Assembly (NCBI RefSeq): GCF_000686045.1
Contig: NZ_JMLV01000004.1
Span: 124,001-188,000, forward strand
Direction: 5' to 3'
DNA from: Fodinicurvata fenggangensis DSM 21160
Lineage (GTDB): Bacteria > Pseudomonadota > Alphaproteobacteria > Kiloniellales > DSM-21159
Length of the DNA stretch: 64,000 bases
A model generated the notes under the pieces. It saw only the letters and a program-made list of their open reading frames with translations. It was not told the DNA's origin and ran no database searches. Both the position numbers and the translations under genes were made by a program. Positions 43,573-52,183 of the stretch are shown piece after piece (the first letter of the stretch is position 1; each line of letters opens with the position of its first letter).

Positions 43573-44213
43573 TCAGGAAACCGCGGAGTGGCTGTCTTCC
43601 AGCCCCTGGGCCACCTGGCGCAGGAACGTCCCCAGGTGTCGCCCCGGATTATCCAGGATCTCTCCACAGCGCACTTCCATGTGTGAGGGAAGCTCCGCCG
43701 GCTGTCCCTGAACACGGGCCAGGAGAGACTCCCAATACAGGTCCAGTTCCTCAGCCGTACAGACGCCGCGGAAGTCCATCATGAGTTCGGCGTAGGCCAG
43801 CAACTCCGACTTCTCCGTCTCCTGCCAGGTCGTGATCGACCAGGGTTTCCGCGAGGCAGGCCAGGTCTGCTCCGGCATGAAGCAGGCACAGGGAGCCGGT
43901 CCTCCTTGGTGCTCACGGTCTTGCGGTCCACCCGGAACTCGGGCCACTCAAACCAGGCAATGCGGTCAATGGCCGTGTCTGGAAGGGAATGAAACAGAAG
44001 GCCCGGGGCCCACTCACCGGCGGCCGGTTGCAGGACCGGGTGGGGACCGTCGATGGCGTTCACGACGCGATGGTCCGGAAGCCAGGCCGTCTGCCTGGGC
44101 ACCTGCTCCAGCGACAAACCGCCGGTCACGACATCGAAGACCTCGTTGTCCTGCAGGGTTCCGAAGGAGAACAACGGGTGGGTCCGGAGTACGGCCATGT
44201 CCATCTGTGTCAT
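43573..44213 (-). pseudogene. Gamma-glutamylcyclotransferase-like gene with a frameshift
   Basis: Two minus-strand frames together encode one GGCT/AIG2-like protein of about 210 residues. The 5' frame (from 44213) contains FSFGTLQDNEVFDVVTGG and DHRVVNAIDGPHPVLQP; the match leaves it near 43920 and continues in the 3' frame (CACFMPEQTWPASRKPWSIT, then SELLAYAELM). Loss of one G in a G-run around 43905-43925 (AAGGAGGACC) would explain it. It is either a real inactivating mutation or a sequencing error. Confidence 0.7.
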
Positions 44214-44534
44214 CGTTCACACCCTCCCACCGGAAGATGGTTCACTCTTGTCACCGAAGAGATGGCGACATATCCGATCGACGCGTTGCTGAGGCTCAGC
44301 GCAACTCCCGGAGTTTACTCATTTATTCGGATGTGAGGCAATATTCCGGCACTCTTCCTGCCGAACCTTAAGCTCGGCATCGAGCCAAGATTGATGGAAG
44401 GGGTGCATCAAGAAGATCCGGCCTTTGCAGCTTTCGCAGGAAAACTGCATTCTCATTCACACACTCTTCAGCTCCTGGGCGGACAGACGACCCCGCCCAT
44501 GGCTGTCAACAAACACCTGAGCGAAAGGGGAACC
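44214..44534. other. Gene-free gap
   Basis: No gene, RNA or repeat could be supported between the GGCT-like gene and the GST gene. Confidence 0.4.
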
Positions 44535-45164
44535 ATGATCGATCTCTATACCTGGACCACGCCGAATGGGCGCAAGGTGTCCATCCTTCTGGAAGAACTC
44601 GGTGTCGACTACGAGGTTCATCCGATTGACATCGGCGCGGGCGAGCAGATGGCGCCCGAATTCCTGAAGATCAGCCCGAACAACAAGATTCCCGCCATCG
44701 TGGACCGCGACAGCGGCCTGACCTTGATGGAGTCGGGCGCGATCCTGTGGCATCTCGCTGACAAGCATGGAAAATTCCTGCCCGAGACGCCCGAGGACCG
44801 GATGAAGGTCATGGAATGGCTCATGTGGCAGATGGGCGGGTTGGGCCCCATGTGCGGGCAGGCGCACCATTTCCTGCATTTCAATCCCGGAAAGTCGGCT
44901 TATGCCGAGGAGCGCTTCTCGGCCGAGGTGCATCGCCTCTATGGGGTTCTCGACCGGCAGCTCGACGGCCGGGACCATATCGTCGGCGACTATTCCATCG
45001 CTGACATGGCCTGCTGGCCCTGGGTGTCGCGCTATGAATGGCAGGGTGTCGACCTGGCGGATTATCCCAACGTGCGCGCCTGGTATCAGCGCCTGCTCGA
45101 GCGTGATGCGGTAAAGAGAGGCTATCACGTGCCGAAGGTCATGAACGAGATTCCGCCGGGCTGA
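44535..45164 (+). CDS. Glutathione S-transferase family protein (YghU/YfcG-like)
   Basis: 209 residues. N-terminal thioredoxin-like domain with MIDLYTWTTPNGRKVSILLEEL and the SPNNKIPAIVD cis-proline motif, then the all-helical C-terminal domain (QAHHFLHFNPGKSAYAEERFS). The combination TPNGRK and NNKIPAI is typical of the nu-class (YghU/YfcG) disulfide-bond oxidoreductase GSTs. ATG 44535 is preceded by AAAGGGG. Monocistronic. Confidence 0.9.
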   Translation: MIDLYTWTTPNGRKVSILLEELGVDYEVHPIDIGAGEQMAPEFLKISPNNKIPAIVDRDSGLTLMESGAILWHLADKHGKFLPETPEDRMKVMEWLMWQMGGLGPMCGQAHHFLHFNPGKSAYAEERFSAEVHRLYGVLDRQLDGRDHIVGDYSIADMACWPWVSRYEWQGVDLADYPNVRAWYQRLLERDAVKRGYHVPKVMNEIPPG

Positions 45165-45306
45165 ACGCGTACGGCCCCGCCGGTCCTTTTCTCCACGGAC
45201 GTACAGACCTGGCTCCGGCAAATAAATTGCACGAAGCTGTGTCACATCGCACCAGGCTGCCTCGTCTTTCCTTCAGATACCCTGAAACCAGACGAGGAGA
45301 ACGATC

Positions 45307-45759
45307 TTGGAACCGCGATTGAATTACCCCGCTGCTGCCCCAGACGCCTTCAAGGCGATGCGGAAGCTGCAGGACTATGTCGCCGACTGTGGGCTGGAAC
45401 ACAGCCTGATCGAGCTGGTGAGGATCCGGGCCTCGCAGATCAACGGCTGCGCCTTCTGCATCCACATGCACACCCGGGACGCCCGGGCGGCCGGGGAAAG
45501 CGAGACCCGGCTCTACCTGCTGTCGGCCTGGTGGGAGTCGCCGCTCTTCACCCCGCGTGAGCGGGCGGCCCTGGCCTGGACCGAGGCCCTGACCCGCGTG
45601 GCCGAAACCCAGGCGCCGGACAGCGACTATGAGGAACTCGGCCGGCATTTCAACGAGGCGGAGCAGGTAAAGCTGAGCCTGCTGATCGGGGTCATCAACA
45701 TCTGGAATCGCCTCGCCATCGGCTTTCGCAGCCTGCATCCTGTCGAGGAGACTGTGTGA
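45307..45759 (+). CDS. AhpD-like carboxymuconolactone decarboxylase family protein
   Basis: 150 residues, AhpD-fold. The CxxC redox centre is in INGCAFCIHMH with the following histidine, the signature of AhpD-like peroxidase-reductase proteins. It starts 22 bp before the ECF41 sigma factor gene; ECF41 factors are typically linked to such proteins, so it is the probable regulon gene. ATG start is read as TTG or the preceding codon at 45307 with GAGGAGAACG before it. Confidence 0.88.
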   Translation: MEPRLNYPAAAPDAFKAMRKLQDYVADCGLEHSLIELVRIRASQINGCAFCIHMHTRDARAAGESETRLYLLSAWWESPLFTPRERAALAWTEALTRVAETQAPDSDYEELGRHFNEAEQVKLSLLIGVINIWNRLAIGFRSLHPVEETV

Positions 45760-45780
45760 GGGAAGAAGCGGAAAACGGAT

Positions 45781-46680
45781 ATGCCGGCTGACAGCCTGCA
45801 GATCTTCGAGCAACAGCGACGGCGTCTCACCGGCCTGGCCTATCGCATGCTGGGTGCGGTGAGCGACGCCGAGGACGTGGTGCAGGACGCCTGGCTGCGC
45901 TGGCAGCGCGTCGAGCCGACGGAGATTGCCAACCCGCAGGCTTGGCTCTCGACGGTGGTCACGCGGCTGTGCCTCGACCGCCTGAAGGAAGCCAGGCGCC
46001 GGCGGGAGACTTATGTCGGGGCCTGGCTGCCAGAGCCGCTGCTGGAAGATCCCGAACTTGCGATGACGCCGGAGGCGGAGGTGGGCCGGGACGTCTCCTT
46101 CGCCCTGATGCTGGCGCTCGAGCGCCTTTCTCCGTTGGAGCGGGCGGCCTTCATCCTGCATGACGTCTTCGAACTCGATTTTGCCGAAGTGGCTGCTGCG
46201 TTGGAGCGCAGCGAAGCCGCCTGTCGCCAGCTGGCCAGTCGGGCGCGGGGTCGCCTGCGCGCCGAGCGGCCGCGTTTTACGCCCAGTTCGGAGGAGAGGG
46301 CCTTCCTGGTGCAGGCCTTCCTGGAGGCCTCGCGCAGCGGGGATACGCAGCGGCTGCAGGGCCTGCTCTCGGAGGGTGCTGTGCTTCACAGCGACGGTGG
46401 CGGGCGCAAGCCGGCGGCTCTGAATCCCATCCTCGGGCGCGAGAAGATCTGCCGTTTCTTTGCCGGTCTGGATCGCAAGGGCAAGACCGGTCCGCCGCGC
46501 TGGACCCGGCGCACGACGATCAACGGTCTGCCGGGCTGCGTCTCGGTAGAGGCCGACGGAACCCTGCAGACCAGCGCCTTCGAGATCGCGAACGGGCGGA
46601 TCGTCGCGATTTACACCGTGCGCAATCCCGACAAGCTGACGCATCTGTTGCCGCTGCTGGAGGCGGAGGGCCTTGGCTGA
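45781..46680 (+). CDS. ECF41-type RNA polymerase sigma factor (SigJ-like)
   Basis: 299 residues. Sigma2 (LTGLAYRMLGAVSDAEDVVQDAWLRW) and sigma4 regions are followed by a long C-terminal SnoaL-like domain typical of the ECF41 group, which regulates its own activity in place of a separate anti-sigma factor. Group hallmarks are present: WLPEPL, a DGGGRKPAALNPI-like segment in the C-domain and VRNPDKL at the end. Encoded with an AhpD-like protein, as is usual for ECF41. Confidence 0.88.
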   Translation: MPADSLQIFEQQRRRLTGLAYRMLGAVSDAEDVVQDAWLRWQRVEPTEIANPQAWLSTVVTRLCLDRLKEARRRRETYVGAWLPEPLLEDPELAMTPEAEVGRDVSFALMLALERLSPLERAAFILHDVFELDFAEVAAALERSEAACRQLASRARGRLRAERPRFTPSSEERAFLVQAFLEASRSGDTQRLQGLLSEGAVLHSDGGGRKPAALNPILGREKICRFFAGLDRKGKTGPPRWTRRTTINGLPGCVSVEADGTLQTSAFEIANGRIVAIYTVRNPDKLTHLLPLLEAEGLG

Positions 46681-46909
46681 AGTTCCTCTATAAAACGAGG
46701 TCAGCCTCAGGCTAGAAGACAGGTCTGTCTGAAGGAGGCGCTTGCGGCATGGCCGCCTGGGAGGGGTTGATAAAGGAATGAAGCAAAGCTTTAATCCCGG
46801 GCGTGGATGTAGTTCACAGGCAAATGAAATGATCGATTTCCATGCACCCGCGATCTGACTGTGCAAGGGGTTTGACTAGGGTGCCAAGCAAACTGCGAAG
46901 AGGAAGCGA

Positions 46910-47536
46910 ATGCCCGTCGAACTCCAGACGCTGCTGATCTTCGTTCCGATCGCGCTTTCGCTCAATTTCACGCCGGGCGCGGACATGCTGTTCTGCCTCG
47001 GACAGGGTGTTCGCTCGGGGCCGAGGGCCGGAGTTGCCGCCTCCCTGGGAATCGCGACGGGCTCCTTCCTTCATTCCGTCGCCGCAGGCCTGGGGCTCGC
47101 CTCTCTCATTGCCGCGCATCCATTGGCTTTCGAGGTGATCCGTTGGAGCGGTGTTGCCTATCTTCTCTGGCTGGCGATCGGGGTCCTGCGGCAGCCCATG
47201 GGAGAGCTGCAGCCTGCCGGGGTGTCGAGAGCCAGTGTCTATAACGCTTGGGCAAATGGGACCCTGGTCTGCCTGCTCAATCCCAAGGTGGCCCTGTTCA
47301 TCCTGGCCCTGGTGCCCCAGTTCGTGGATCCGTCCCAGGGCTCCGTGTTTCTCCAGTTCCTGATTTTCGGGGCTATCCTCAATATCGGTGGCACGCTGGT
47401 AAACGGATTGGTGGGCGGATTCTCCGGCGGGATCGGTCGCCTGCTCGCACAGAACAGGCTTGTGGCGCGTGTACTTCAGTATGTGACCAGTTTCGTGTTC
47501 TGCATTCTTGCGGCGAAGCTGGCGTTTGACCGGTGA
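46910..47536 (+). CDS. LysE/RhtB family exporter
   Basis: 208 residues, six membrane helices, amino-acid exporter fold. N-terminal LNFTPGADMLFCLGQGVRSG is the RhtB-family signature, and NPKVALFILALVPQFVDP matches the second repeat. It would export an amino acid such as homoserine or threonine analogues; substrate not predictable. It stands alone; the upstream 229-bp gap holds nothing recognisable. Confidence 0.85.
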   Translation: MPVELQTLLIFVPIALSLNFTPGADMLFCLGQGVRSGPRAGVAASLGIATGSFLHSVAAGLGLASLIAAHPLAFEVIRWSGVAYLLWLAIGVLRQPMGELQPAGVSRASVYNAWANGTLVCLLNPKVALFILALVPQFVDPSQGSVFLQFLIFGAILNIGGTLVNGLVGGFSGGIGRLLAQNRLVARVLQYVTSFVFCILAAKLAFDR

Positions 47537-47643
47537 GCCCGCCTCCGAATTTCAAGACAGTCTTTTCAAGTTCACATGCCTCCTTCAGGTCCAGGCATGC
47601 TAGCGTCTGGTCAAGCAGCTGTTGAAGGGGGAGTGAAGTTTGA

Positions 47644-48489
47644 ATGAACGAACAGCAGTCAAGGAAGTACGAGCGATTTCAGATGCTTCATCGGGCCAAG
47701 GGCGCCTTCGTTATGCCCAATCCCTGGGATGCGGGGACGGCCCGGATTTTGAGCACGTTGGGCTTTTCGGCGCTGGCCACCACGAGTGCGGGCTATGCCT
47801 TCTCGGTTGGGCGTCGGGATTCCCATGCAACGCTGGGGCGCACCGAGGTGCTGGAGAATGCGCGGGCCATTGTGGAGGCGACCGACCTTCCAGTGTCCGC
47901 CGACCTGGAGGACGGCTTCGGACGCCAGCCGGCGGACTGCGCCGAGACAATCCGAAAGGCAATCTCCAGTGGACTGGTCGGCGGTTCGATCGAGGATGCG
48001 ACCGGGCATCCTGCCGAGCCGATCTTCGAGTTCGGAGCGTCCGTCGAAAGGATCAGGGCGGCGGTTGAGGCCGCGAAGGACCAGTCGTTCCTGCTGACGG
48101 CGCGGGCGGAGAACCACCTATGGGGACGCCAGGACCTGAGGGATACCATCAAGCGCCTGCAGGCCTATTCGGAGGCCGGAGCGGATGTTCTCTATGCGCC
48201 CGGGCTGCCGGACCTCGAAGCCATCCGTACGGTCTGCAAGGAAGTCGACAAGCCGGTCAACGTGGTGATGGGATTGCAGGGAGCGACCTATACGGTAGAG
48301 GAGCTGTCGGAAGCGGGGGTGAAGCGCATCAGCGTGGGCGGCTCGTTTGCCCGTGCGGCACTGGGGGCGATGGTGCAGGCAGCGCGTGAGGTGCTGGAGC
48401 AGGGGACCTTTACCTATTCCGAGACCGCCCTTCCGGGCCGTGCCGTGGCCCAGATGATGTCCGATCGTCCCCTGCCCACGCGTGAGTGA
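47644..48489 (+). CDS. Isocitrate lyase/PEP mutase family protein
   Basis: 281 residues, TIM-barrel of the PEP mutase/isocitrate lyase superfamily. Conserved DLEDGFG-like metal/substrate site (SADLEDGFGRQPADC), a GGSIEDATG segment, and LLTARAENHLWG are visible. This subfamily is annotated variably (carboxyphosphonoenolpyruvate mutase-like, oxaloacetate decarboxylase-like); the substrate is not readable from sequence. ATG has GGGGGAGTGAAG-like upstream. Confidence 0.85.
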   Translation: MNEQQSRKYERFQMLHRAKGAFVMPNPWDAGTARILSTLGFSALATTSAGYAFSVGRRDSHATLGRTEVLENARAIVEATDLPVSADLEDGFGRQPADCAETIRKAISSGLVGGSIEDATGHPAEPIFEFGASVERIRAAVEAAKDQSFLLTARAENHLWGRQDLRDTIKRLQAYSEAGADVLYAPGLPDLEAIRTVCKEVDKPVNVVMGLQGATYTVEELSEAGVKRISVGGSFARAALGAMVQAAREVLEQGTFTYSETALPGRAVAQMMSDRPLPTRE

Positions 48490-48570
48490 CAGTGGACTTA
48501 TCCGCCTGGATGGTCGAGCGCCGGGACGGGCTGCGGCCCAGAGCGCGTCACCTCCCGGCCGAGATAGCAC

Positions 48571-49467
48571 TTATCCTTCCACGGCAATTGGATGCAGCGC
48601 CTCGCCCGCAGCAGTGCGCACGGCCCTGCGCAGGTCGGCCAGGGCCGTGCCAACGCTGCGGCTCTGCTGCCAGTAGAGAGGTACGTCCAGCGGCAGGTCT
48701 ACGCGGAGCGGGACCAGGCGGCCGCTCTTCAGGTGCTCGGCCACCATTCGTTCCAGGTTGAGGCCCCAGCCGAGACCGGCAAGCGCGGCGTCGACGAAGG
48801 CCTGGGTGGCGGGCAACCAGTGGGTCGGTGGCGCGAGATCCCGCCCGAAAGCCTGTTCCAGCCAGAGCTGCTGCAGACGATCTTTTCGGTTGAAAGTGAG
48901 GCAGGGCGCCTGGGTGGCCGCCGTCTCTGTCACCCCGTCGGGAAACCAGCGTGCCATGAAGTCCGGACTGGCGGTGGCGATGTAGCGCAGGGCGCCCAGG
49001 GGCGTGCTGTCGCAGCCCTGGACCGCCCGGCCATAGCCGGTGACGGCCCCCAGGACCTCGCCCCGGCGGAGCCAGTCGGCGCTGTGCTCCTGATCGTCCA
49101 GGACCAGGTCGAACAGGCGATCCGGCATGGCCGCGAGCGCCGGGATGAACCAGGTGGCCAGGCTGTCCGCGTTGACGGCAAGGCGTAACGGCAACCGCGA
49201 GGCGTCCAGGCCGGCCTGTGGCAGGCCGTGGCGCAACTCGTCCTCCAGCAAGGCCACCCGCTCCACATGCTGGCAGAGATGCAGGCCGCTCTCGGTGGCC
49301 CGGCAGGGCTGGCCGCGCACCACCAGGACCGTGCCCATCCGTTCCTCCAGCAGCTTCACACGCTGCGAGACGGCCGAGGGCGTCAGGCCCAGCTGCTGCG
49401 CAGCGCGATCGAAGCCCCCGGTGCGCACGACGGCGGCCAGTGCAGAGAGAAGTGCGTAATCGAGCAT
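48571..49467 (-). CDS. argP: LysR-type regulator ArgP (lysine/arginine exporter activator)
   Basis: 298 residues. N-terminal winged helix with AAQQLGLTPSAVSQRVKLLEERMG, effector domain SPDFMARWFPDGV and LTFNRKDRLQQLW typical of ArgP/LysG. It activates the divergent lysE/argO exporter gene when basic amino acids accumulate. The start codon lies at the edge of an inverted repeat (49469-49505), so it probably represses itself. Confidence 0.9.
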   Translation of the reverse strand: MLDYALLSALAAVVRTGGFDRAAQQLGLTPSAVSQRVKLLEERMGTVLVVRGQPCRATESGLHLCQHVERVALLEDELRHGLPQAGLDASRLPLRLAVNADSLATWFIPALAAMPDRLFDLVLDDQEHSADWLRRGEVLGAVTGYGRAVQGCDSTPLGALRYIATASPDFMARWFPDGVTETAATQAPCLTFNRKDRLQQLWLEQAFGRDLAPPTHWLPATQAFVDAALAGLGWGLNLERMVAEHLKSGRLVPLRVDLPLDVPLYWQQSRSVGTALADLRRAVRTAAGEALHPIAVEG

Positions 49468-49468
49468 G

Positions 49469-49505
49469 AATTAATTTCTCTTAAGTAGTCTTAGAGAAAT
49501 TAATT
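49469..49505. promoter_or_regulatory. ArgP operator: 13-bp inverted repeat
   Basis: Perfect arms AATTAATTTCTCT (49469-49481) and AGAGAAATTAATT (49493-49505) separated by 11 bp. It lies between argP and the divergent exporter gene, 61 bp from the exporter start and immediately adjacent to the argP start codon. LysR regulators bind such dyads for autorepression and activation of the divergent target. Confidence 0.75.
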
Positions 49506-49565
49506 ACCCTAATTCAGCGGAGAATGCTATCCGAAGCAACCATTCCAACATCAAGAGGTGCTGCC

Positions 49566-50168
49566 GTGACATCCGCCTTGCTTCCGGGCTTCCTGCTGGG
49601 TTTCAGCCTGATCCTTGCCATCGGCTCGCAGAATGCCTTCGTGCTGCGCCAGGGCTTGCGCGGCGAGCACCTGCTGGCGGTCTGCCTGGTCTGTGCGTTC
49701 TCGGACGCGGTGCTTATTTCGGTCGGCGTTGCCGGGTTTGGAGAAATCACCCGGCACTTGCCCGGGCTCGAGCCACTGCTGCGCTATGCCGGGGCCGCCT
49801 TCCTGCTGGTCTATGGTGCGCGCTCTTTCCGGGCTGCCTGGCGGGGGAAGGAGGCGCTGGATCCAGCACGGTCCGCGCCGCCTGGGCTGACAGCGACGCT
49901 CGGGGTCTGCCTGGCGCTGACCTGGCTGAACCCGCATGTCTACCTGGACACCGTGGTCCTGCTGGGCTCGGTCTCGACACAGTATCCGGGTGAGCAGGGG
50001 CTGTTCGCCCTGGGGGCCATCACGGCCAGCTTCGTGTTCTTCTTCATGCTGGGCTACGGCGCGCGGCTGTTGCGCCCCCTCTTCGCCCGGCCTGCCGCCT
50101 GGCAGTGGCTGGAGGCGGTGGTGGGCGTGATCATGTGGGCCATCGCCCTGCAGCTGGTGCTCGGCTAA
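49566..50168 (+). CDS. argO: LysE/ArgO amino-acid exporter
   Basis: 200 residues from GTG 49566 (AAGAGG 8 bp upstream); an ATG at 49524 is in frame but would fall within the control region. Six membrane helices; LLPGFLLGFSLILAIGSQNAFVLRQGL is the LysE/ArgO N-terminus. Exports basic amino acids such as arginine or lysine under ArgP control. The dyad operator lies directly upstream. Confidence 0.9.
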   Translation: MTSALLPGFLLGFSLILAIGSQNAFVLRQGLRGEHLLAVCLVCAFSDAVLISVGVAGFGEITRHLPGLEPLLRYAGAAFLLVYGARSFRAAWRGKEALDPARSAPPGLTATLGVCLALTWLNPHVYLDTVVLLGSVSTQYPGEQGLFALGAITASFVFFFMLGYGARLLRPLFARPAAWQWLEAVVGVIMWAIALQLVLG

Positions 50169-50608
50169 CCGGCCGCCTCGTCGGGGCAGTCTTCGCCGGG
50201 CACGATCACCATCCAGCTGACGCCGAAGCGGTCGCTGACCATGCCGAAGCAGGGTGAGAAGAAGGTCTTGTCCAGGGGCATCTGCACCGTTCCGCCATCG
50301 GCGAGCGTGTCGAAGAGGCGCCGGGCTTCGGTCTCGTTGGCGGCATCGAGGGAGAGCGAGAAGCCGCCGAACTGGGGCGGGGTGTCGCCGCAGGGGGCAT
50401 CGGAGGCCATGACCGTGGTCTCGCCGATGCGGAAGGCCGTGTGCATGACCTGGTTCTCCTTGCCTTCGGGAACCATGCCGGGCGGCAGGGGCTCTGGCGA
50501 GTCGCTGAAGCGCATAATGGCCTGCACTTCGGCGCCCAGGGTGTCGCGGTAGAAGGTCACGGCCTCCTCGCAGGTGCCGTCGAAGAAGAGATAGGTCTGT
50601 ACCAGCAT
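50165..50608 (-). CDS. VOC family protein (PhnB-like)
   Basis: 147 residues from ATG 50608 (AAGGAG upstream). Glyoxalase/bleomycin-resistance fold of the PhnB-like group: TYLFFDGTCEEAVTFYRDTLGAEV, FRIGETTVMASDAP, and the end GMVSDRFGVSWMVIV. Often annotated 3-demethylubiquinone-9 3-methyltransferase-like, but true activity is unknown. Its stop overlaps argO's end on the opposite strand by a few bases. Confidence 0.82.
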   Translation of the reverse strand: MLVQTYLFFDGTCEEAVTFYRDTLGAEVQAIMRFSDSPEPLPPGMVPEGKENQVMHTAFRIGETTVMASDAPCGDTPPQFGGFSLSLDAANETEARRLFDTLADGGTVQMPLDKTFFSPCFGMVSDRFGVSWMVIVPGEDCPDEAAG

Positions 50609-50644
50609 CAGGGTTCTCCTTTTCATTGCCGGCAAGACCTCGGC

Positions 50645-51109
50645 TCACGAGAGAGCGCGCAGGTCCTCCAGCAGACTGTCGAGGCCGAGCTCGTTCACGA
50701 GCTTGCGGTTTTCCTCCTGGGTGGCCCGCCACAGCGGCATGGCCTCCGCCAGGAGTTCCCGGCCCTGGTCCGTCAAAAGGAGGCGCCGGCCACGGCGGTC
50801 CTCGGGGTCCACCTTCACCTGCACCAGGCCGCGCTTTTCCAGCGGCTTGAGGTTGGCGGTCAGGGTCGTGCGGTCCATGGCGAGCAGGCTGGCGACGTCC
50901 TTCATGGCGGGGGGCTGCGGGCGATTGAGCGACATCATCAGCGAGAACTGTCCGTTGGTAATGCCCAGTGGCCGCAGGGCTTCGTCGTAGCGTCGGGCCA
51001 CGGCCCGGGCGGCACGCTGGACATGCAAGCAGAGGCAGGAATCGCGAACTTCAAGCGTGGTCTCATAGGGGACGGTGTTGTTTACGGATGTCGGAGTACT
51101 GTTTGACAT
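50645..51109 (-). CDS. MarR family transcriptional regulator
   Basis: 154 residues with winged helix MKDVASLLAMDRTTLTANLKPLEKRGLVQVKVDPEDRRGRRLLLT, clear MarR features. Divergent from the tandem DUF899 genes; a 12-bp palindrome lies in the intergenic region 12 bp from its start. Likely represses itself and the DUF899 operon until a ligand binds. A basic dimerisation segment with two cysteines (SCLCL) in the N-terminus could be redox sensitive; this is speculation. Confidence 0.88.
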   Translation of the reverse strand: MSNSTPTSVNNTVPYETTLEVRDSCLCLHVQRAARAVARRYDEALRPLGITNGQFSLMMSLNRPQPPAMKDVASLLAMDRTTLTANLKPLEKRGLVQVKVDPEDRRGRRLLLTDQGRELLAEAMPLWRATQEENRKLVNELGLDSLLEDLRALS

Positions 51110-51120
51110 GATTTATATAT

Positions 51121-51132
51121 GTTGATATCAAC
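51121..51132. promoter_or_regulatory. MarR operator palindrome
   Basis: GTTGATATCAAC, a perfect 12-bp palindrome in the 87-bp region between marR and the first DUF899 gene. It overlaps the place where both promoters must lie. Confidence 0.65.
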
Positions 51133-51196
51133 TTAATAGTCAAGTTCGACTTTGCCAAGGACCTGCATAACGGGTCTGCCAATCAGGAGAAAGAGT

Positions 51197-51934
51197 ATGC
51201 TGCAGAACGCTGTCGTATCCCGGGAAGATTGGCTGGAGGCCCGGAAGGCCCTGCTGGCGCGTGAAAAGGAGCTGACACGCCAGCGCGATGCCCTGAGCGC
51301 CGCGCGCCGCGAACTGCCCTGGGTGAAGGTGGAAAAGACCTATGTCTTCGAGACACTGGAGGGTCCGAAGTCGCTCGGCGAGCTGTTCGAAGGCCGCAGC
51401 CAGATGATCGTCCATCACTTCATGTTCGGGCCGGGCTGGAAAGAGGGCTGCATCGGCTGTTCCTTTGCCGCCGATCACGCCGAGGGCGCGCTGGTTCATC
51501 TGGAAAACCATGATGTCAGCTATCTGCGGGTCTCCCGCGCGCCGCTGGCTGAACTGGAAGCCTATCGCCAGCGCATGGGCTGGTGCGCGCGCTGGGTGTC
51601 CTCCCATGACAGCGATTTCAACTACGACTTCCAGGTTTCCTTCACCCCGGAACAGCTCGCACGCGGCGAGATCGACTACAACTACGCGAAGAGCGGCATC
51701 CAGAGCGAGGACCTGGGCGGGCTCAGCGTCTTCTACCGCAATGCGGAGGGCGAGGTCTTCCATACTTATTCCGCTTTCGGTCGCGGCGACGAACTGCTGG
51801 ACACCACCTACATGTTCCTGGACCTGACGCCCGAGGGACGCAACGAGACCGGTCCGCACTACAACCTGATGGATTGGGTGAAGCGTCACGACGACTACGG
51901 GACGCCGGCGGCCCGCGCCCTGGCCGGGGAATGA
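51197..51934 (+). CDS. DUF899 thioredoxin-like protein, copy 1
   Basis: 245 residues of the DUF899 family, thioredoxin-like fold. VSREDWLEARKALLAREKELTR at the start, then the C-x2-C-like FMFGPGWKEGCIGCSF, and NYDFQVSFTPEQLARG. Cys residues in GCIGCSF suggest a redox role, but the function is unknown. ATG 51197 follows AGGAGAAAGAG. First gene of a MarR-controlled group that includes a second paralogue. Confidence 0.85.
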   Translation: MLQNAVVSREDWLEARKALLAREKELTRQRDALSAARRELPWVKVEKTYVFETLEGPKSLGELFEGRSQMIVHHFMFGPGWKEGCIGCSFAADHAEGALVHLENHDVSYLRVSRAPLAELEAYRQRMGWCARWVSSHDSDFNYDFQVSFTPEQLARGEIDYNYAKSGIQSEDLGGLSVFYRNAEGEVFHTYSAFGRGDELLDTTYMFLDLTPEGRNETGPHYNLMDWVKRHDDYGTPAARALAGE

Positions 51935-51940
51935 GCGGCC

Positions 51941-52153
51941 ATGCTCTGCTGTGCGTTGGGAGCGGTTCTGCTATCGGCCTTGCTGACCTGGCGGAAGGGA
52001 TTGGCCATGCTGTCCGCTGTGGCCGGGGGATGGCTGGCAAGCGGCGTCCTGGCGGCCAGCGCGCTGCTGCTCGTTGCAGGGGTGTTCCTGCATTTCGTTC
52101 CGCAGAGCGTGGCGGGGCCGGCGGGTGAGTCGGCACTTTGCCTGTTCGAATAA
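51941..52153 (+). CDS. Small membrane protein between DUF899 paralogues
   Basis: 70 residues with two hydrophobic helices (about 1-16 and 23-54: MLSAVAGGWLASGVLAASAL). It begins 6 bp after the first DUF899 stop and ends 30 bp before the second, so it is likely in the same operon. RBS is weak (GGGGAATGAGCGG). Function unknown. Confidence 0.5.
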   Translation: MLCCALGAVLLSALLTWRKGLAMLSAVAGGWLASGVLAASALLLVAGVFLHFVPQSVAGPAGESALCLFE

Positions 52154-52183
52154 GTCTGGAGCTTCGGGAGAGAAGGAAACCCC

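Noticed and set aside
45139-46866. 575-residue minus-strand open frame opposite AhpD-like and ECF41 genes
   Set aside because: Low-complexity shadow; the plus-strand genes have all family hallmarks.
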